This document shows, piece by piece, positions 39,249-48,424 of a stretch of DNA of 64,000 bases. Each line of letters opens with the position of its first letter. Position 1 is the stretch's first letter. A model generated the notes under the pieces. That model had not been told where the DNA came from. It saw nothing but the letters and a program-made list of their open reading frames with translations, and searched no databases. The translations under genes and the position numbers were made by a program. Location of the stretch: positions 1,116,001 through 1,180,000 of the forward strand of contig OZ244842.1 in assembly GCA_965220835.1 (NCBI GenBank), in the 5' to 3' direction. The stretch comes from Azophilus sp965220835. Its GTDB lineage: Bacteria > Pseudomonadota > Gammaproteobacteria > Pseudomonadales > Azotimanducaceae.

Positions 39249-41423
39249 GTGAAAGCCCCGTTCAACTCGCCCCGCCGGGACCTCGTGCTGATTGGGGGAG
39301 GGCACAGCCACGTTCAGGTGCTCAAGTCGTTCGGCATGGCGTCCTTGGATGGCGTTCGAGTCACCGTCGTGTCCCGTGAGGTGCACACGCCCTACTCGGG
39401 CATGCTGCCTGGCTACGTTGCCGGGTCCTATGGCTGGGAGGACATGCACATCGACCTCGGCCCCCTGTGCCGCTTCGCGGGAGCCCGTCTCATGGACGAC
39501 GAGGTCACCGGACTTGACCTGGACCAAGGCTTGGTGCACTGCGACCGGCGGCCGCCCATTCGCTTCGACCTGCTGTCCATCAACTGCGGAGCGGTGCCGG
39601 AAGCCCCAGTTGAGTTAGGCGTTTGCGTCAAGCCCATCGGCCGCTTTCTGCCGGAGTGGGACAGCCTGCGCGACCGCGTCCGTCCCAACGCCAAGGTGGT
39701 TTTCGTCGGCGGCGGCGCCGGGGGCCTTGAACTGGCCTTGGCCGCCCGCCGGGCCTTGCCGGAGCCCATCGACATCAAAGTGGTGGCCGACGACGTGCTG
39801 CCCGGCCATGGCCGCTTGGCAAGGCGCCTGCTGCTCCGCGAACTGGCCGAGGCCAACATCGCCTTAGTTGGGGGCAGGGTGGGGTCAGGGACATCGAACG
39901 CGCTGCACCTGCTGGACGGGGCGGAGTTGGCCTTTGACCATCTGTTCTGGGTGACGGGCGTCCAAGCGCCGGCTTGGGTTGGCGACAGCGGGTTGGCCAC
40001 TGACGGCAAGGGCTTCATCCGCGTCAACGACAACCTGCGTTCGGTTTCCCATGACCGGGTGTACGCCGCTGGGGACATCGCCCACTTCGAAAGCGGCGCG
40101 CGTCCCAAGTCCGGCGTCTACGCGGTGCGCGCCGGTCCTGCGCTGGCAGGCAATTTGCGCCGTTGCCTTGAAGGACGTTCGGTGCGCCCCTTTCGGCCCC
40201 AGCGCCGCACCCTGAGCCTGATCGGCACGGGCGATGGCCGCGCGGTGGCATCAAAGGGCGCCTTGGCAGTTGCTGGAGGCTGGGCTTGGCATTGGAAGCA
40301 ATGGATTGATCGGCGCTTCATGCAACGCTTTCAGCAGTTGCCAGCCATGGATGACGGTGGGCCAGAGGACGGTGACGCACTGGACGCCATGCGCTGCGGC
40401 GGCTGCGGCGCCAAAATCGGCGCGGGCGTGCTCAACCGGGCGCTGACCCGGCTGCCGGTTCAGTCCGGCGCCCATCTGCTGCAAGGCATCGGTGACGACG
40501 CGGCCCTCCTGGCGCCCCAACCAGCGCCCTTGGCGTTGACCATCGACGGTTTTCGCAGCCTAGTGGACGATCCCTACTGGTTCGGGCGCCTGACCGCCCA
40601 TCACTGCCTGAACGACATCTACGCCATGGGCGCGCAGCCCACCAGCGCCATGGCGCTGGCCACGGTGCCGCTGATGGCCGAGGCATTGATGGAAGACGAA
40701 CTGCACCAAATGCTGCTGGGCGCCGTTGAAGTGCTGAACGCCGACGCCGTACCCTTGGTGGGCGGCCATTCCGCCGAGGGCGCTGAACTGTCCTTGGGCT
40801 TGGCGATCAGCGGCGCGGCGGTCGATGCCCCACTGACCAAGGGCGGCGCGCAGCCCGGCGATCGGCTGATCCTCACCAAGCCGCTGGGAACCGGCGTGCT
40901 GCTTGCGGCGCACATGCGCGGCCTTGCCCCCACCGCCCAAGTCCAGAACGCGTTGCGCCGCCTTGACCGCTCCAATGCCGAAGCGCTTGCCGTGCTGCGC
41001 CGGCACGACGTTCGCGCCGCCACCGACGTCACCGGCTTCGGACTGATCGGGCACTTGGCGGAGATGCTGGACGCCAGCGGCTTGGGCGCCCAGCTTTGGC
41101 TGGACCACCTCCCTGCCTTGGACGGGGCGATGGACGCTTTCGAGCGCGGCGCGGCCAGCGTGCTGCAGCCGGAAAACGAGCGTCGGCTGTCCCAGTTTGA
41201 ACTACGCGGCTGCCTGCCGGCAGACCCGGCTGTGCAACTGCTGGCCGACCCGCAAACCGCCGGCGGCCTGCTGGCCTGCATCCCCGAAGGAGCAGCTTCC
41301 GCCTGCCTGGATGCCTTGCGCAGCGCCGGTTATGCGGACAGCGCCTGCATCGGGATTGTGACTCAATCGTTACGCGTAGTAGCCAAAAAGACCGGCCAAT
41401 TGAATGGCGCTGATGGGAATTGA
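39249..41423 (+). CDS. selD: FAD-dependent pyridine nucleotide-disulfide oxidoreductase fused to selenide, water dikinase (SelD)
   Basis: A 724-residue fusion. Residues about 1-375 are an FAD oxidoreductase (LVLIGGGHSHVQVLKSFG at the start, YAAGDIAHF for the second FAD contact). Residues about 378-715 are SelD, which makes selenophosphate from selenide and ATP: MRCGGCGAKIGAGVLNRAL carries the catalytic Cys (not Sec) and Lys, with GDDAALLAPQ and TDVTGFGLIGHLAEM. The fusion is known from several bacterial groups. No selA, selB, tRNA-Sec or selU is in the window. GTG 39249 follows the CoA-transferase by 17 bp. Confidence 0.92.
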   Translation: MKAPFNSPRRDLVLIGGGHSHVQVLKSFGMASLDGVRVTVVSREVHTPYSGMLPGYVAGSYGWEDMHIDLGPLCRFAGARLMDDEVTGLDLDQGLVHCDRRPPIRFDLLSINCGAVPEAPVELGVCVKPIGRFLPEWDSLRDRVRPNAKVVFVGGGAGGLELALAARRALPEPIDIKVVADDVLPGHGRLARRLLLRELAEANIALVGGRVGSGTSNALHLLDGAELAFDHLFWVTGVQAPAWVGDSGLATDGKGFIRVNDNLRSVSHDRVYAAGDIAHFESGARPKSGVYAVRAGPALAGNLRRCLEGRSVRPFRPQRRTLSLIGTGDGRAVASKGALAVAGGWAWHWKQWIDRRFMQRFQQLPAMDDGGPEDGDALDAMRCGGCGAKIGAGVLNRALTRLPVQSGAHLLQGIGDDAALLAPQPAPLALTIDGFRSLVDDPYWFGRLTAHHCLNDIYAMGAQPTSAMALATVPLMAEALMEDELHQMLLGAVEVLNADAVPLVGGHSAEGAELSLGLAISGAAVDAPLTKGGAQPGDRLILTKPLGTGVLLAAHMRGLAPTAQVQNALRRLDRSNAEALAVLRRHDVRAATDVTGFGLIGHLAEMLDASGLGAQLWLDHLPALDGAMDAFERGAASVLQPENERRLSQFELRGCLPADPAVQLLADPQTAGGLLACIPEGAASACLDALRSAGYADSACIGIVTQSLRVVAKKTGQLNGADGN

Positions 41424-41594
41424 GCCCAAGGCAAGGGAGCCTTCACTTCGGGAAGCGCAGGTGACTTGCCCCTCAAAAAAACTGTGGACACCAACCCGTG
41501 TGTGGATTACTGTTTATTTATACAAATCACGGTGGCGCCAACGATTCAATCTAGACTTGGCTATCCGGTTAACATCGTAACTTTGGAGGTGGGC

Positions 41595-42476
41595 ATGAAC
41601 AAGTCGCAACCCTCAGTAAACAGCACAGGTAGTGGTCGGCGCATCGCCAAGGCCTCACGTAAGCGCAAGAAGCTGATCGCCTTCGGCTGGTACGGCGGTA
41701 AGTTTAGCCATCTGCCCTTCATCCTGCCCCAGATTCCAGAAGACGCCACCCACTTTTGCGACGTTTTCGGAGGCTCAGCCGCGGTGATTCTTAACCGCCC
41801 CCCCGCGCCCGTGGAGACCTACAATGACATCGACGAAGAATTGGTTAACTTCTTCAGAGTATTGCGTGATAACAGTGCAGAACTCATCCGCGCCATCGGC
41901 CTGACGCCCTTCTCGCGCGAGGAACTCGCAAAGGCCTGCCAATACGAAGCGGACTTGACCGCCATAGAACGGGCGCGGCGCTTCTTTGTGCGCGCTCGAC
42001 AAACTCGAACAGGTCTCGCCCAAACCAGCAGCGAAGGCCGTTGGGCGCATTGCGTGCTCACCTCTCGCGCTGGCATGGCGGGTGCGGTTTCCCGCTGGTT
42101 GGGCTCCGTTGAGGCTCTTCCGGAAATTGTTCAGCGCTTGGCACGGGTGCAGATCGAGAGCGCTCCAGCAATAGAGGTCATTCAACGATACGACACACCC
42201 GAGACCATCTTCTATCTCGACCCGCCCTATGTCCACGCTGCTCGTGGTGATAAGGCCGCCTATGGCCACGAAATGACCGACGTGGAACACGGTGAACTGG
42301 CTGCGGTGCTGCAGACTATTCGCGGCCGAGCCGTGCTGTCCGGCTACCGGACACCACTCTACGATCATCTGTACGCGGATTGGCGCCGGGTGGATGCTCC
42401 GCTGCGCAATTGCCACTCAGTGCGCCAACTTAGGCAGGAGTCATTGTGGATGAACTTTGAGCAATCATCCTCATGA
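41595..42476 (+). CDS. D12-class DNA adenine N6-methyltransferase (type II modification)
   Basis: A 293-residue Dam-type methyltransferase. The SAM motif appears as FGWYGGKFSHLPFILP, then FCDVFGGSAAVIL, and the catalytic motif IV as FYLDPPYVHAA. ATG 41595 has a perfect GGAGGT upstream; the longer frame is not supported. It overlaps the restriction gene by 4 bp (ATGA). Local GC drops well below the neighbours from about 41.44 kb, consistent with transfer. It should protect the host from the paired endonuclease. Confidence 0.88.
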   Translation: MNKSQPSVNSTGSGRRIAKASRKRKKLIAFGWYGGKFSHLPFILPQIPEDATHFCDVFGGSAAVILNRPPAPVETYNDIDEELVNFFRVLRDNSAELIRAIGLTPFSREELAKACQYEADLTAIERARRFFVRARQTRTGLAQTSSEGRWAHCVLTSRAGMAGAVSRWLGSVEALPEIVQRLARVQIESAPAIEVIQRYDTPETIFYLDPPYVHAARGDKAAYGHEMTDVEHGELAAVLQTIRGRAVLSGYRTPLYDHLYADWRRVDAPLRNCHSVRQLRQESLWMNFEQSSS

Positions 42477-43537
42477 CCGACGATGAGTTGGCGGATTGGC
42501 TGAGGCGGCACTGGGATAGGGCACGGACAGACGCCGGGCAATCCGATCCAGAAGTCGATCGGTTTGTGGATTCGAAAGTACTTAGTATTCGCTACGCGTT
42601 TTTCACCCAATTGGTCGGCAAATTAGCCGATCCCGATAGAGATCTGCTCTGCTTGCAAAAGCGAGGAGTCCAAGACGCCGAAGCGGGTCGATGGGACCCT
42701 CGGAGCTTTTGCACAAAGATCATTGTGCCTTGGGTTCAGGACAATCAGAACGTTCTGGGCACTTCGCCCGATCCCTATGTAAGCAAACCGTTACGCCGTC
42801 CCCGATTGGACGATGATATGGCTAGCTTACGGGATCGGCCTGAGTGGGAAGCCCTAGTTCGTGTTTTCCAAGACACTCAACAAGCTGGCCATTCGAAATC
42901 GGTGGAACAGATGGTGGTGCGGTGCTTGAGGGGCATTGCCCGCAGATTGCGGAGACAGACGTTTGAGTACCCAGTTCCTCACCGGATCAGTTTGGATCAA
43001 CTGGTCGAGCTGGTTAACGCCTATCTTGCTGAATCCAGTGGCGGGCTCCGCCCTCAAGCAATCGCAACTGCATTGTTCCGGGTGCTTGGGAGCGCACTGG
43101 GGTTGTTCGACGAAGTGACGGGCCAAGGCCTGAACGAGGCCGATTCAGCGACAGGGACGCCTGGGGACATTGTTTGCCTTGACTCCGAAGGCTCGCCTGT
43201 CTTGGCTGTTGAAGTCAAAGACCGCACGATAAGCCTTGTGGACCTTCGCATGGCAGTAACCAAGGCGCGAAGCAGCAGCTTGCGTAATTTTTTGTTCGCT
43301 TCGCCAGGAGTGGCTGATTCGGAAAGTGCCGAGGTCAACTCCAAAATCGCGGAAGAATGGAGCAAGGGCATCAACTTCCATCATGCGTCGCTGGAGGGTT
43401 TGGTCCGCACTGTCTTCGTTCTTTTGGATGAGAATTGGCGAACTAGACTGCTGACCGAAATTGGCGCGGAACTGGATTCTCGAGGTGCGCCCTTGGAGGC
43501 ACGGGAAGGCTGGCGAGACCTACTGGAGGGAGCTTAG
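42473..43537 (+). CDS. Type II restriction endonuclease, probably SacI-like family
   Basis: A 354-residue protein paired with the methyltransferase. A PD-(D/E)xK-like core is visible as PGDIVCLDSEG followed by LAVEVKDR, with acidic and Lys residues in the usual spacing. The overall sequence (ALFRVLGSALGLFDEV, KINLHH-like end) resembles what I recall of the SacI family; this naming is from memory. SacI itself is paired with a cytosine methyltransferase, so a D12 partner would be different. Codon use and AT content match the methyltransferase gene, not the flanks. Confidence 0.7.
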   Translation: MTDDELADWLRRHWDRARTDAGQSDPEVDRFVDSKVLSIRYAFFTQLVGKLADPDRDLLCLQKRGVQDAEAGRWDPRSFCTKIIVPWVQDNQNVLGTSPDPYVSKPLRRPRLDDDMASLRDRPEWEALVRVFQDTQQAGHSKSVEQMVVRCLRGIARRLRRQTFEYPVPHRISLDQLVELVNAYLAESSGGLRPQAIATALFRVLGSALGLFDEVTGQGLNEADSATGTPGDIVCLDSEGSPVLAVEVKDRTISLVDLRMAVTKARSSSLRNFLFASPGVADSESAEVNSKIAEEWSKGINFHHASLEGLVRTVFVLLDENWRTRLLTEIGAELDSRGAPLEAREGWRDLLEGA

Positions 43538-43605
43538 ACGGCCGCAGCTTGCTGCGGACCGAACGTTGCCCAAGAACACCCACCAAACCTCAAGGAGACA
43601 CTTTC

Positions 43606-44484
43606 ATGTCCAACCAAGCTAAATTCGGATTCGGCATTCCAAGCGCCATTGCGATTGGCGTTGGAGTCATGGCGTCCATCATCTTCATCACGTCCTGCTT
43701 CGTCATAGTTGATAGCGGGCGGGTCGGAGTGGTGCGCAGGCTGGGGGCTGTGCAGCCCGACCATCTGCCGGAGGGCTTCCATCTCAAGATTCCGTTGGTC
43801 GATCGGGTTGAGGAGATCGATATCAGGCTCCGTGCCGCCCAAGCAGACGCGGGTGCCTCCTCCAAAGACCTGCAAGTGGTGCGGACCCAAGTGGCAGTGC
43901 AGTATTCCTTGTCGGGGGCAGTGATGCCATCCACCTACCAGAGCATTGGCACCCGCGCCATGCTGGAGGGAACGCTCATCGCCCCTGCGATACTGGAGTC
44001 AGTTAAGGCCATCACCGCCCAATACACGGCGGAAGAACTGGTGACCCGGCGGGCGGAAGTAAAGACCAAAATTCAAGGATCAATTGAGGACTTCGTCAAT
44101 GCAACGCTGGACGAGAAGGGCGTATCCGGAGCAGTGATGCTCGCCAACGTGGCCATCACCGACTTCGACTTTTCCGATGAGTTCAACCGCGCCATTGAAG
44201 AGAAGGTGCAGGCGGAGCAGGAGGCCCTTAAGGCCAAGAACGAAAAGCTGCGTCGGGTCACTCAGGCGGAAGCGGCAGCGGCGGAGCGCACCTTGGCCGC
44301 GGATGCGGAAGCCTACCAGATTGAGGCAGCATCTAAGGCCCGCGCCGACGCGATCCGCCGGGAGGCCGAAGCGCTGCGGGACAATCCGGACCTGATTCAA
44401 CTGCGCATCGCCGAAAAGTGGGACGGCCAACTGCCACAGGTGAATGGAGGCAGCGCACTACCTTTGCTTAACATTGAACGGTAA
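43606..44484 (+). CDS. SPFH/prohibitin-family membrane protein
   Basis: A 292-residue protein with an N-terminal membrane anchor (AIAIGVGVMASIIFITSCFV), an SPFH/band-7 domain starting DSGRVGVVRRLGAVQP and a C-terminal coiled coil rich in Ala/Glu (VQAEQEALKAKNEKLRRVTQ). Prohibitin-like proteins form membrane ring assemblies that regulate proteases or membrane domains. ATG 43606 has AAGGAG upstream. It stands alone between the restriction island and a DsbA-like gene. Confidence 0.9.
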   Translation: MSNQAKFGFGIPSAIAIGVGVMASIIFITSCFVIVDSGRVGVVRRLGAVQPDHLPEGFHLKIPLVDRVEEIDIRLRAAQADAGASSKDLQVVRTQVAVQYSLSGAVMPSTYQSIGTRAMLEGTLIAPAILESVKAITAQYTAEELVTRRAEVKTKIQGSIEDFVNATLDEKGVSGAVMLANVAITDFDFSDEFNRAIEEKVQAEQEALKAKNEKLRRVTQAEAAAAERTLAADAEAYQIEAASKARADAIRREAEALRDNPDLIQLRIAEKWDGQLPQVNGGSALPLLNIER

Positions 44485-44535
44485 TCGGTAGGTTGCATAT
44501 TCCCAAGGTGATGATACCAGCGCCCGGTCTGTCAA

Positions 44536-45204
44536 ATGGGAAAATGCAAGATCGCCATTGACGAGCCCAACCTCCGGCGACCCTTAGATCAAGTGGGCGG
44601 TGCCAAAATCCTCATCGTCACCGATCCGATGTGCTCTTGGTGTTGGGGCATGACGCCGGAGGTGGATCGGGCCCGGGCGGTGTTGCCGGAGGCGTTCGAT
44701 GTGTTGATGGGGGGCATCAACGTTCACGGCACCCAGCCCATTGGCGAGTTCGGGCGCGAACACCTGATGGGCATCTGGCGCGAGGTCCAGGCCACCACTG
44801 GCCAAGCGTTCGGCTTCAAGCTGCCGACGCCGCTGATCTACAACAGCACCTTGCCTTGCATCGCCGTGCAGGCCGTTCGGCAGGTGCTCGGCGTGCCGCC
44901 CTTCGACTATCTGCATCGCTTGCAGGCACGCTTCTTCGTCGAGGGGGTGGACATCAACGATCTTGAGACCTTGGCGGCCACCGCGCAGGACTGCGGCGTG
45001 AATGCTGAGGCGTTTCTGCAAGCTGCCGGTTCGGAACAAGTGCGTGCCGCTGTGCGCTTTCAAATGAGCACTTCAAGGGACTTCGGCACCAACGCGCTGC
45101 CATCGGTTTTGGGTGAGCAGGGCGGCAAGCGGCGGCTCTTGGCCGGCGGCTACCTCAACGCGGAGGCGTTGCTGGAGTTCGCAAGGCAAGCCGCTCCGCC
45201 TTGA
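44536..45204 (+). CDS. DsbA-family (FrnE-like) thioredoxin-fold protein
   Basis: A 222-residue protein with VTDPMCSWCWGMTPEVDRA, a CxxC active site (CSWC) of the DsbA/FrnE group, and the helical insertion expected for that fold; TNALPSVL supplies the cis-Pro region. There is no signal peptide, so it is likely cytoplasmic like FrnE. It may isomerise disulfides or handle glutathione-type substrates. It is convergent with the molybdopterin oxidoreductase gene. Confidence 0.85.
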   Translation: MGKCKIAIDEPNLRRPLDQVGGAKILIVTDPMCSWCWGMTPEVDRARAVLPEAFDVLMGGINVHGTQPIGEFGREHLMGIWREVQATTGQAFGFKLPTPLIYNSTLPCIAVQAVRQVLGVPPFDYLHRLQARFFVEGVDINDLETLAATAQDCGVNAEAFLQAAGSEQVRAAVRFQMSTSRDFGTNALPSVLGEQGGKRRLLAGGYLNAEALLEFARQAAPP

Positions 45205-45219
45205 AGGCGGCCTGCTGGT

Positions 45220-47265
45220 TCAGGCGACCGCGATATCAACTTCGGTGTCGTTGTAGCAGGCGCCGTCGCCGAGATCTGAACGGTGGCCGGGCACCAGCGC
45301 ATTGACGCTGGCGCCTTCCGGATGGCTGCGCAGCCACCCGCCCTTGGGCACGTACAGGGTGCCTTGGCGCGGCCGATGGCTAATGCGCACCGGCAGTGTC
45401 AGTTCGCCTTGGTCATTCCAGATGCGGGCCGGTTGTTGGTCGGCCAACCCAGCGGCAGCGGCATCCCGTGGGTGCACTTCGATGGCTAGGTCGTCGTCGT
45501 GGCCGGGCACGCCGCCGAAGGTGGAATTGGTGCGCAGATCGGAACTCGGGCTGACCAGCAGGAAGCGCCGCTGCCGCGCAAGCGGCCGATACCGGGGCAG
45601 GCCTTGGCCGCAGGACCTTTCCAACGCTTCGGAGTAGAGTTCTATCCTGCCGCTCGGCGTGGTGGGCGCCGCTCCGCGCAGCAGCGTTCGCGCGCCTTGG
45701 GAGACGTCCACGCTGTCCCCGGTTGGCAGCTCGAGCGCCGAGCGGCCACCCAACGCGGGGTGATTGCGGTCCATGGATTGCTCGATCAACTGCTCATCGG
45801 TCTGCGCAAACGCCGGCTCATCGAAACCGAAGCGTTGTGCCAGGCGGCGAAAGACCTCGGTGTTCGGCAGCGCCTCGCCGACCGGTGCCATAACCGGCGC
45901 GGCGCGCTGCAGGTACTGATGGCCATAGGCCTTGTAGACATCGCTCGCCTCAAGATGTGACGTGGCTGGCAAGACGATGTCCGCAAGTGCCATCGAATCC
46001 GTCATGGTCAGGTCGCAGCCAACCACGAAGAGGTCCGGCCTAGACAGCGCCTTCAGCATGGTTTTTTGGCGCGGATGGACGGCCACCGGATTGTGGTTGT
46101 AGATGAACACCGACTGGACGGGTGGGTCCAAGTCTTTGTCGAGTATGCGCTCCGGCACGTCCAGGATGTTGAACTCGCGTGCTGGCCCAGTGCGCAGATC
46201 TGGGCGCTCCAAGGCGTCGCGATTCACCGGAAAGAGCGCGCTCACATCGCAAATGCCCGCACCCCGAGCGCCGATGTTGCCGGTCAGCGCTGCCAGGGCA
46301 TAGATGGTGCGCAAGCCCGAGCCACCGTTTTGGTTCCGCTCCGGCGCGACGCCGACCGAAACGCCAACCGGCGAGAGGGTGGCCCAGTAGTCCGCAAACG
46401 CACGGATGGCATCGATGCCAAGGCCGCAGTGCTGGGCCGCAAATGCCAATGAGTACTTGCCAGCCTCAGCCAAGTAACGTTCGGCACCGAGCACCTGGGC
46501 CTCAACGAAGGCGCGGTCGATGGCGTTGCGGCGGTCCAGTTCCGCCGCAACCGCGTAGCCGAGCACCACGTCCGTGCCAGGCAGGATGGGCAAGTGCAAG
46601 TCGGCATCATCGGCGATACGCGTGCGCTTGGGGTCCACCACCACCACCTTGGCTCCGGCAGCGCGAGCTTGCCGAATGGGCTTGGTCAGATGCAGATGGC
46701 CGACGGTGATGTTGTTGCCCCAGATGACGATGAGCCGGGATGCCGCCAGTTCCGTGTAGGGCATGCCGCCCGCCGCTCCAAAGACGCTCTCATAGGCCGC
46801 CGAAGAGGTGCCGCTGCAGAGCGGCTCGTTGCGCACCCGGGTGGCCCCTAGGCGGTGGAAGAAGCGCTTGTCCATGGAGCTGCCGGCCAGCAGGCCCATG
46901 GGGCCGCCGTAGGCCAGCGGCACGATCGCCTCGGCACCGTGCCGGGATATGATCCTGTCAAAGCGTTGCTGGATGCTGTCGAGAGCCTCCGTCCAGCTGA
47001 CGGGCCGAAACCCCGAAGACGACTTGGCCAGCGGCGTGGTCAGCCGGTCGGGGCCGTGCACCTGCTGTTCCAGCCCTCGGGCCACCTTGGCGCAGATGCG
47101 GCCCCGGGTGAGCGGGTGTCCCGTGCCACCCCGCACCTTCGTCATGCGGCCGTTGCGAACTTCGATGTCCAGGCTGCAGGTGTCGGCGCAGTCCAAGGGG
47201 CACACCGCTGGGTGCGTGGAGCGGCTTGGCGCTCTCAAGGCGTTGTTCAACGGGCCATCTCCCAA
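45220..47265 (-). CDS. DMSO-reductase-family molybdopterin oxidoreductase
   Basis: A 681-residue catalytic subunit. The N-terminal [4Fe-4S] motif is CPLDCADTCSLDIEV ... GRICAK. The protein-derived molybdenum ligand position reads EPLCSGTSSAAY, suggesting Cys. Later segments LIVIWGNNITVGHLH, VVVVDPKRTRIADDAD and YNHNPVAVHP are family features. No Tat signal or electron-transfer subunits are seen, so it is probably cytoplasmic with an unknown substrate; many such orphan enzymes are annotated formate dehydrogenase- or polysulfide reductase-like. It has its own promoter region of about 70 bp after metX. Confidence 0.9.
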   Translation of the reverse strand: MGDGPLNNALRAPSRSTHPAVCPLDCADTCSLDIEVRNGRMTKVRGGTGHPLTRGRICAKVARGLEQQVHGPDRLTTPLAKSSSGFRPVSWTEALDSIQQRFDRIISRHGAEAIVPLAYGGPMGLLAGSSMDKRFFHRLGATRVRNEPLCSGTSSAAYESVFGAAGGMPYTELAASRLIVIWGNNITVGHLHLTKPIRQARAAGAKVVVVDPKRTRIADDADLHLPILPGTDVVLGYAVAAELDRRNAIDRAFVEAQVLGAERYLAEAGKYSLAFAAQHCGLGIDAIRAFADYWATLSPVGVSVGVAPERNQNGGSGLRTIYALAALTGNIGARGAGICDVSALFPVNRDALERPDLRTGPAREFNILDVPERILDKDLDPPVQSVFIYNHNPVAVHPRQKTMLKALSRPDLFVVGCDLTMTDSMALADIVLPATSHLEASDVYKAYGHQYLQRAAPVMAPVGEALPNTEVFRRLAQRFGFDEPAFAQTDEQLIEQSMDRNHPALGGRSALELPTGDSVDVSQGARTLLRGAAPTTPSGRIELYSEALERSCGQGLPRYRPLARQRRFLLVSPSSDLRTNSTFGGVPGHDDDLAIEVHPRDAAAAGLADQQPARIWNDQGELTLPVRISHRPRQGTLYVPKGGWLRSHPEGASVNALVPGHRSDLGDGACYNDTEVDIAVA

Positions 47266-47328
47266 TGGTTGGGCTCAGGCTAGCCGCTGCGGCCCATCCC
47301 GTCCAGCGGAGCTGCCCGCAAGGTTCAG

Positions 47329-47348
47329 AAAAAACCGGCTATTGCCGG
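47329..47348 (-). terminator. Rho-independent terminator of the metX-like operon
   Basis: On the minus strand CCGGC-AATA-GCCGG is followed directly by TTTTTT (47334 down to 47329). The stem overlaps the metX stop codon (47341-47339). It closes the six-gene acyl-CoA operon. Confidence 0.85.
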
Positions 47349-48406
47349 CTGAAGCGGTCCATATCGACCAGGAAGGAATCGTGTCCTTGAATGGAGCTTA
47401 GGCGCTTGAAGTCCACGTCTGGCACGTGCGGTGCCAGCGCGGCGGCTAGGTCAGCCTGTTGCTGGGCCGGGAAGAGAAAGTCCGACTCCACGCCGATGAT
47501 CAGCGCTTGCTGCAGTTCGACTTGGCTGAACGCCCGGTCCAAGGTGCCGCCGTGGTCGGCAGCGTCGAACAGATCCATGGCGCGGGACAGATAGAGGTAG
47601 CAGTTGGCGTCGAATGCGCCGATGAACCGGTTGGCGTGGGCCTCAAGGTAGGATTCAATCTCGAAATCGATGCCGAAGGGATGCCCATGGGGCGGCTCCG
47701 CGGTGGCCCGCTCGCGCCCGAACCGCTCTGCCCACTCCGCAGCGGAGCGGTAGGTGATCATGCCGAGCTTGCGGGCCAGGCGCATGCCGGTGATTGGGCC
47801 TCTTTCAAAATCGTAGCGCCCGTCATGCCACTCAGGATCGCGGCGAATCATCTCCCGCTGCAGGGAGCGCAGCGCAATGGCGAAGGGCAGGCTGCGGGCG
47901 GCGGCGGAGATGGACACCAGCCTTCGGCTGCGGCCGGGGTGGAGCAGGGCGAAGGCCAGCGCCGTCATGCCGCCCATCGAAGCGCCAATAACGGTGTGCG
48001 CCGTATCGATGCGCAGGTGGTCGAGCACGCGGGCACCGGCGGAAGCGACGTCCTCCAAGGAAAGCACCGGAAAATCAAGGCGGTAGTGGTTGCCGCTGGC
48101 CGGGTTGATTGACGCAGGCCCCGTGGAGCCGAAGCAACTGCCCAAGGAGTTGACGCAGATGACGAACAAGCGGTTGGTGTCGATGGGCTTGTCCGGGCCC
48201 ACCATGTCCTCCCACCAACCTGCCGAGGGATCTTCCGGCGACGAGGCGATGTGGGCCGAGGGCGAAAGGCCGGTGAAGACCAGCACGGCGTTGTCCGCCT
48301 TGGGGCTCAGTGCGCCCAAGGTCTCGAAGGCGATGGTGGGGCTGTCCAAGACGCCGCGACGCATGGGGAAGGGCCCCTCAACAACGAGTTTCCTAAGCGC
48401 GCTCAT
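47339..48406 (-). CDS. MetX-like homoserine/serine O-acyltransferase
   Basis: A 355-residue alpha/beta hydrolase-fold acyltransferase. The nucleophilic Ser lies in VIGASMGGMTALAFAL, the Asp in the GVESDFLFPAQQQ region and the His in IQGHDSFLVDMD. FGSTGPASINPASGNHYRLD resembles serine O-succinyltransferases more than classic homoserine O-acetyltransferases. It would acylate a hydroxyl amino acid for sulfur amino acid synthesis, or another alcohol. It is the last gene of the acyl-CoA operon, 18 bp after the dehydrogenase, an unexpected context. A terminator overlaps its end. Confidence 0.82.
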   Translation of the reverse strand: MSALRKLVVEGPFPMRRGVLDSPTIAFETLGALSPKADNAVLVFTGLSPSAHIASSPEDPSAGWWEDMVGPDKPIDTNRLFVICVNSLGSCFGSTGPASINPASGNHYRLDFPVLSLEDVASAGARVLDHLRIDTAHTVIGASMGGMTALAFALLHPGRSRRLVSISAAARSLPFAIALRSLQREMIRRDPEWHDGRYDFERGPITGMRLARKLGMITYRSAAEWAERFGRERATAEPPHGHPFGIDFEIESYLEAHANRFIGAFDANCYLYLSRAMDLFDAADHGGTLDRAFSQVELQQALIIGVESDFLFPAQQQADLAAALAPHVPDVDFKRLSSIQGHDSFLVDMDRFSRQ

Positions 48407-48424
48407 GGATGGCTGGCCGGGGGG

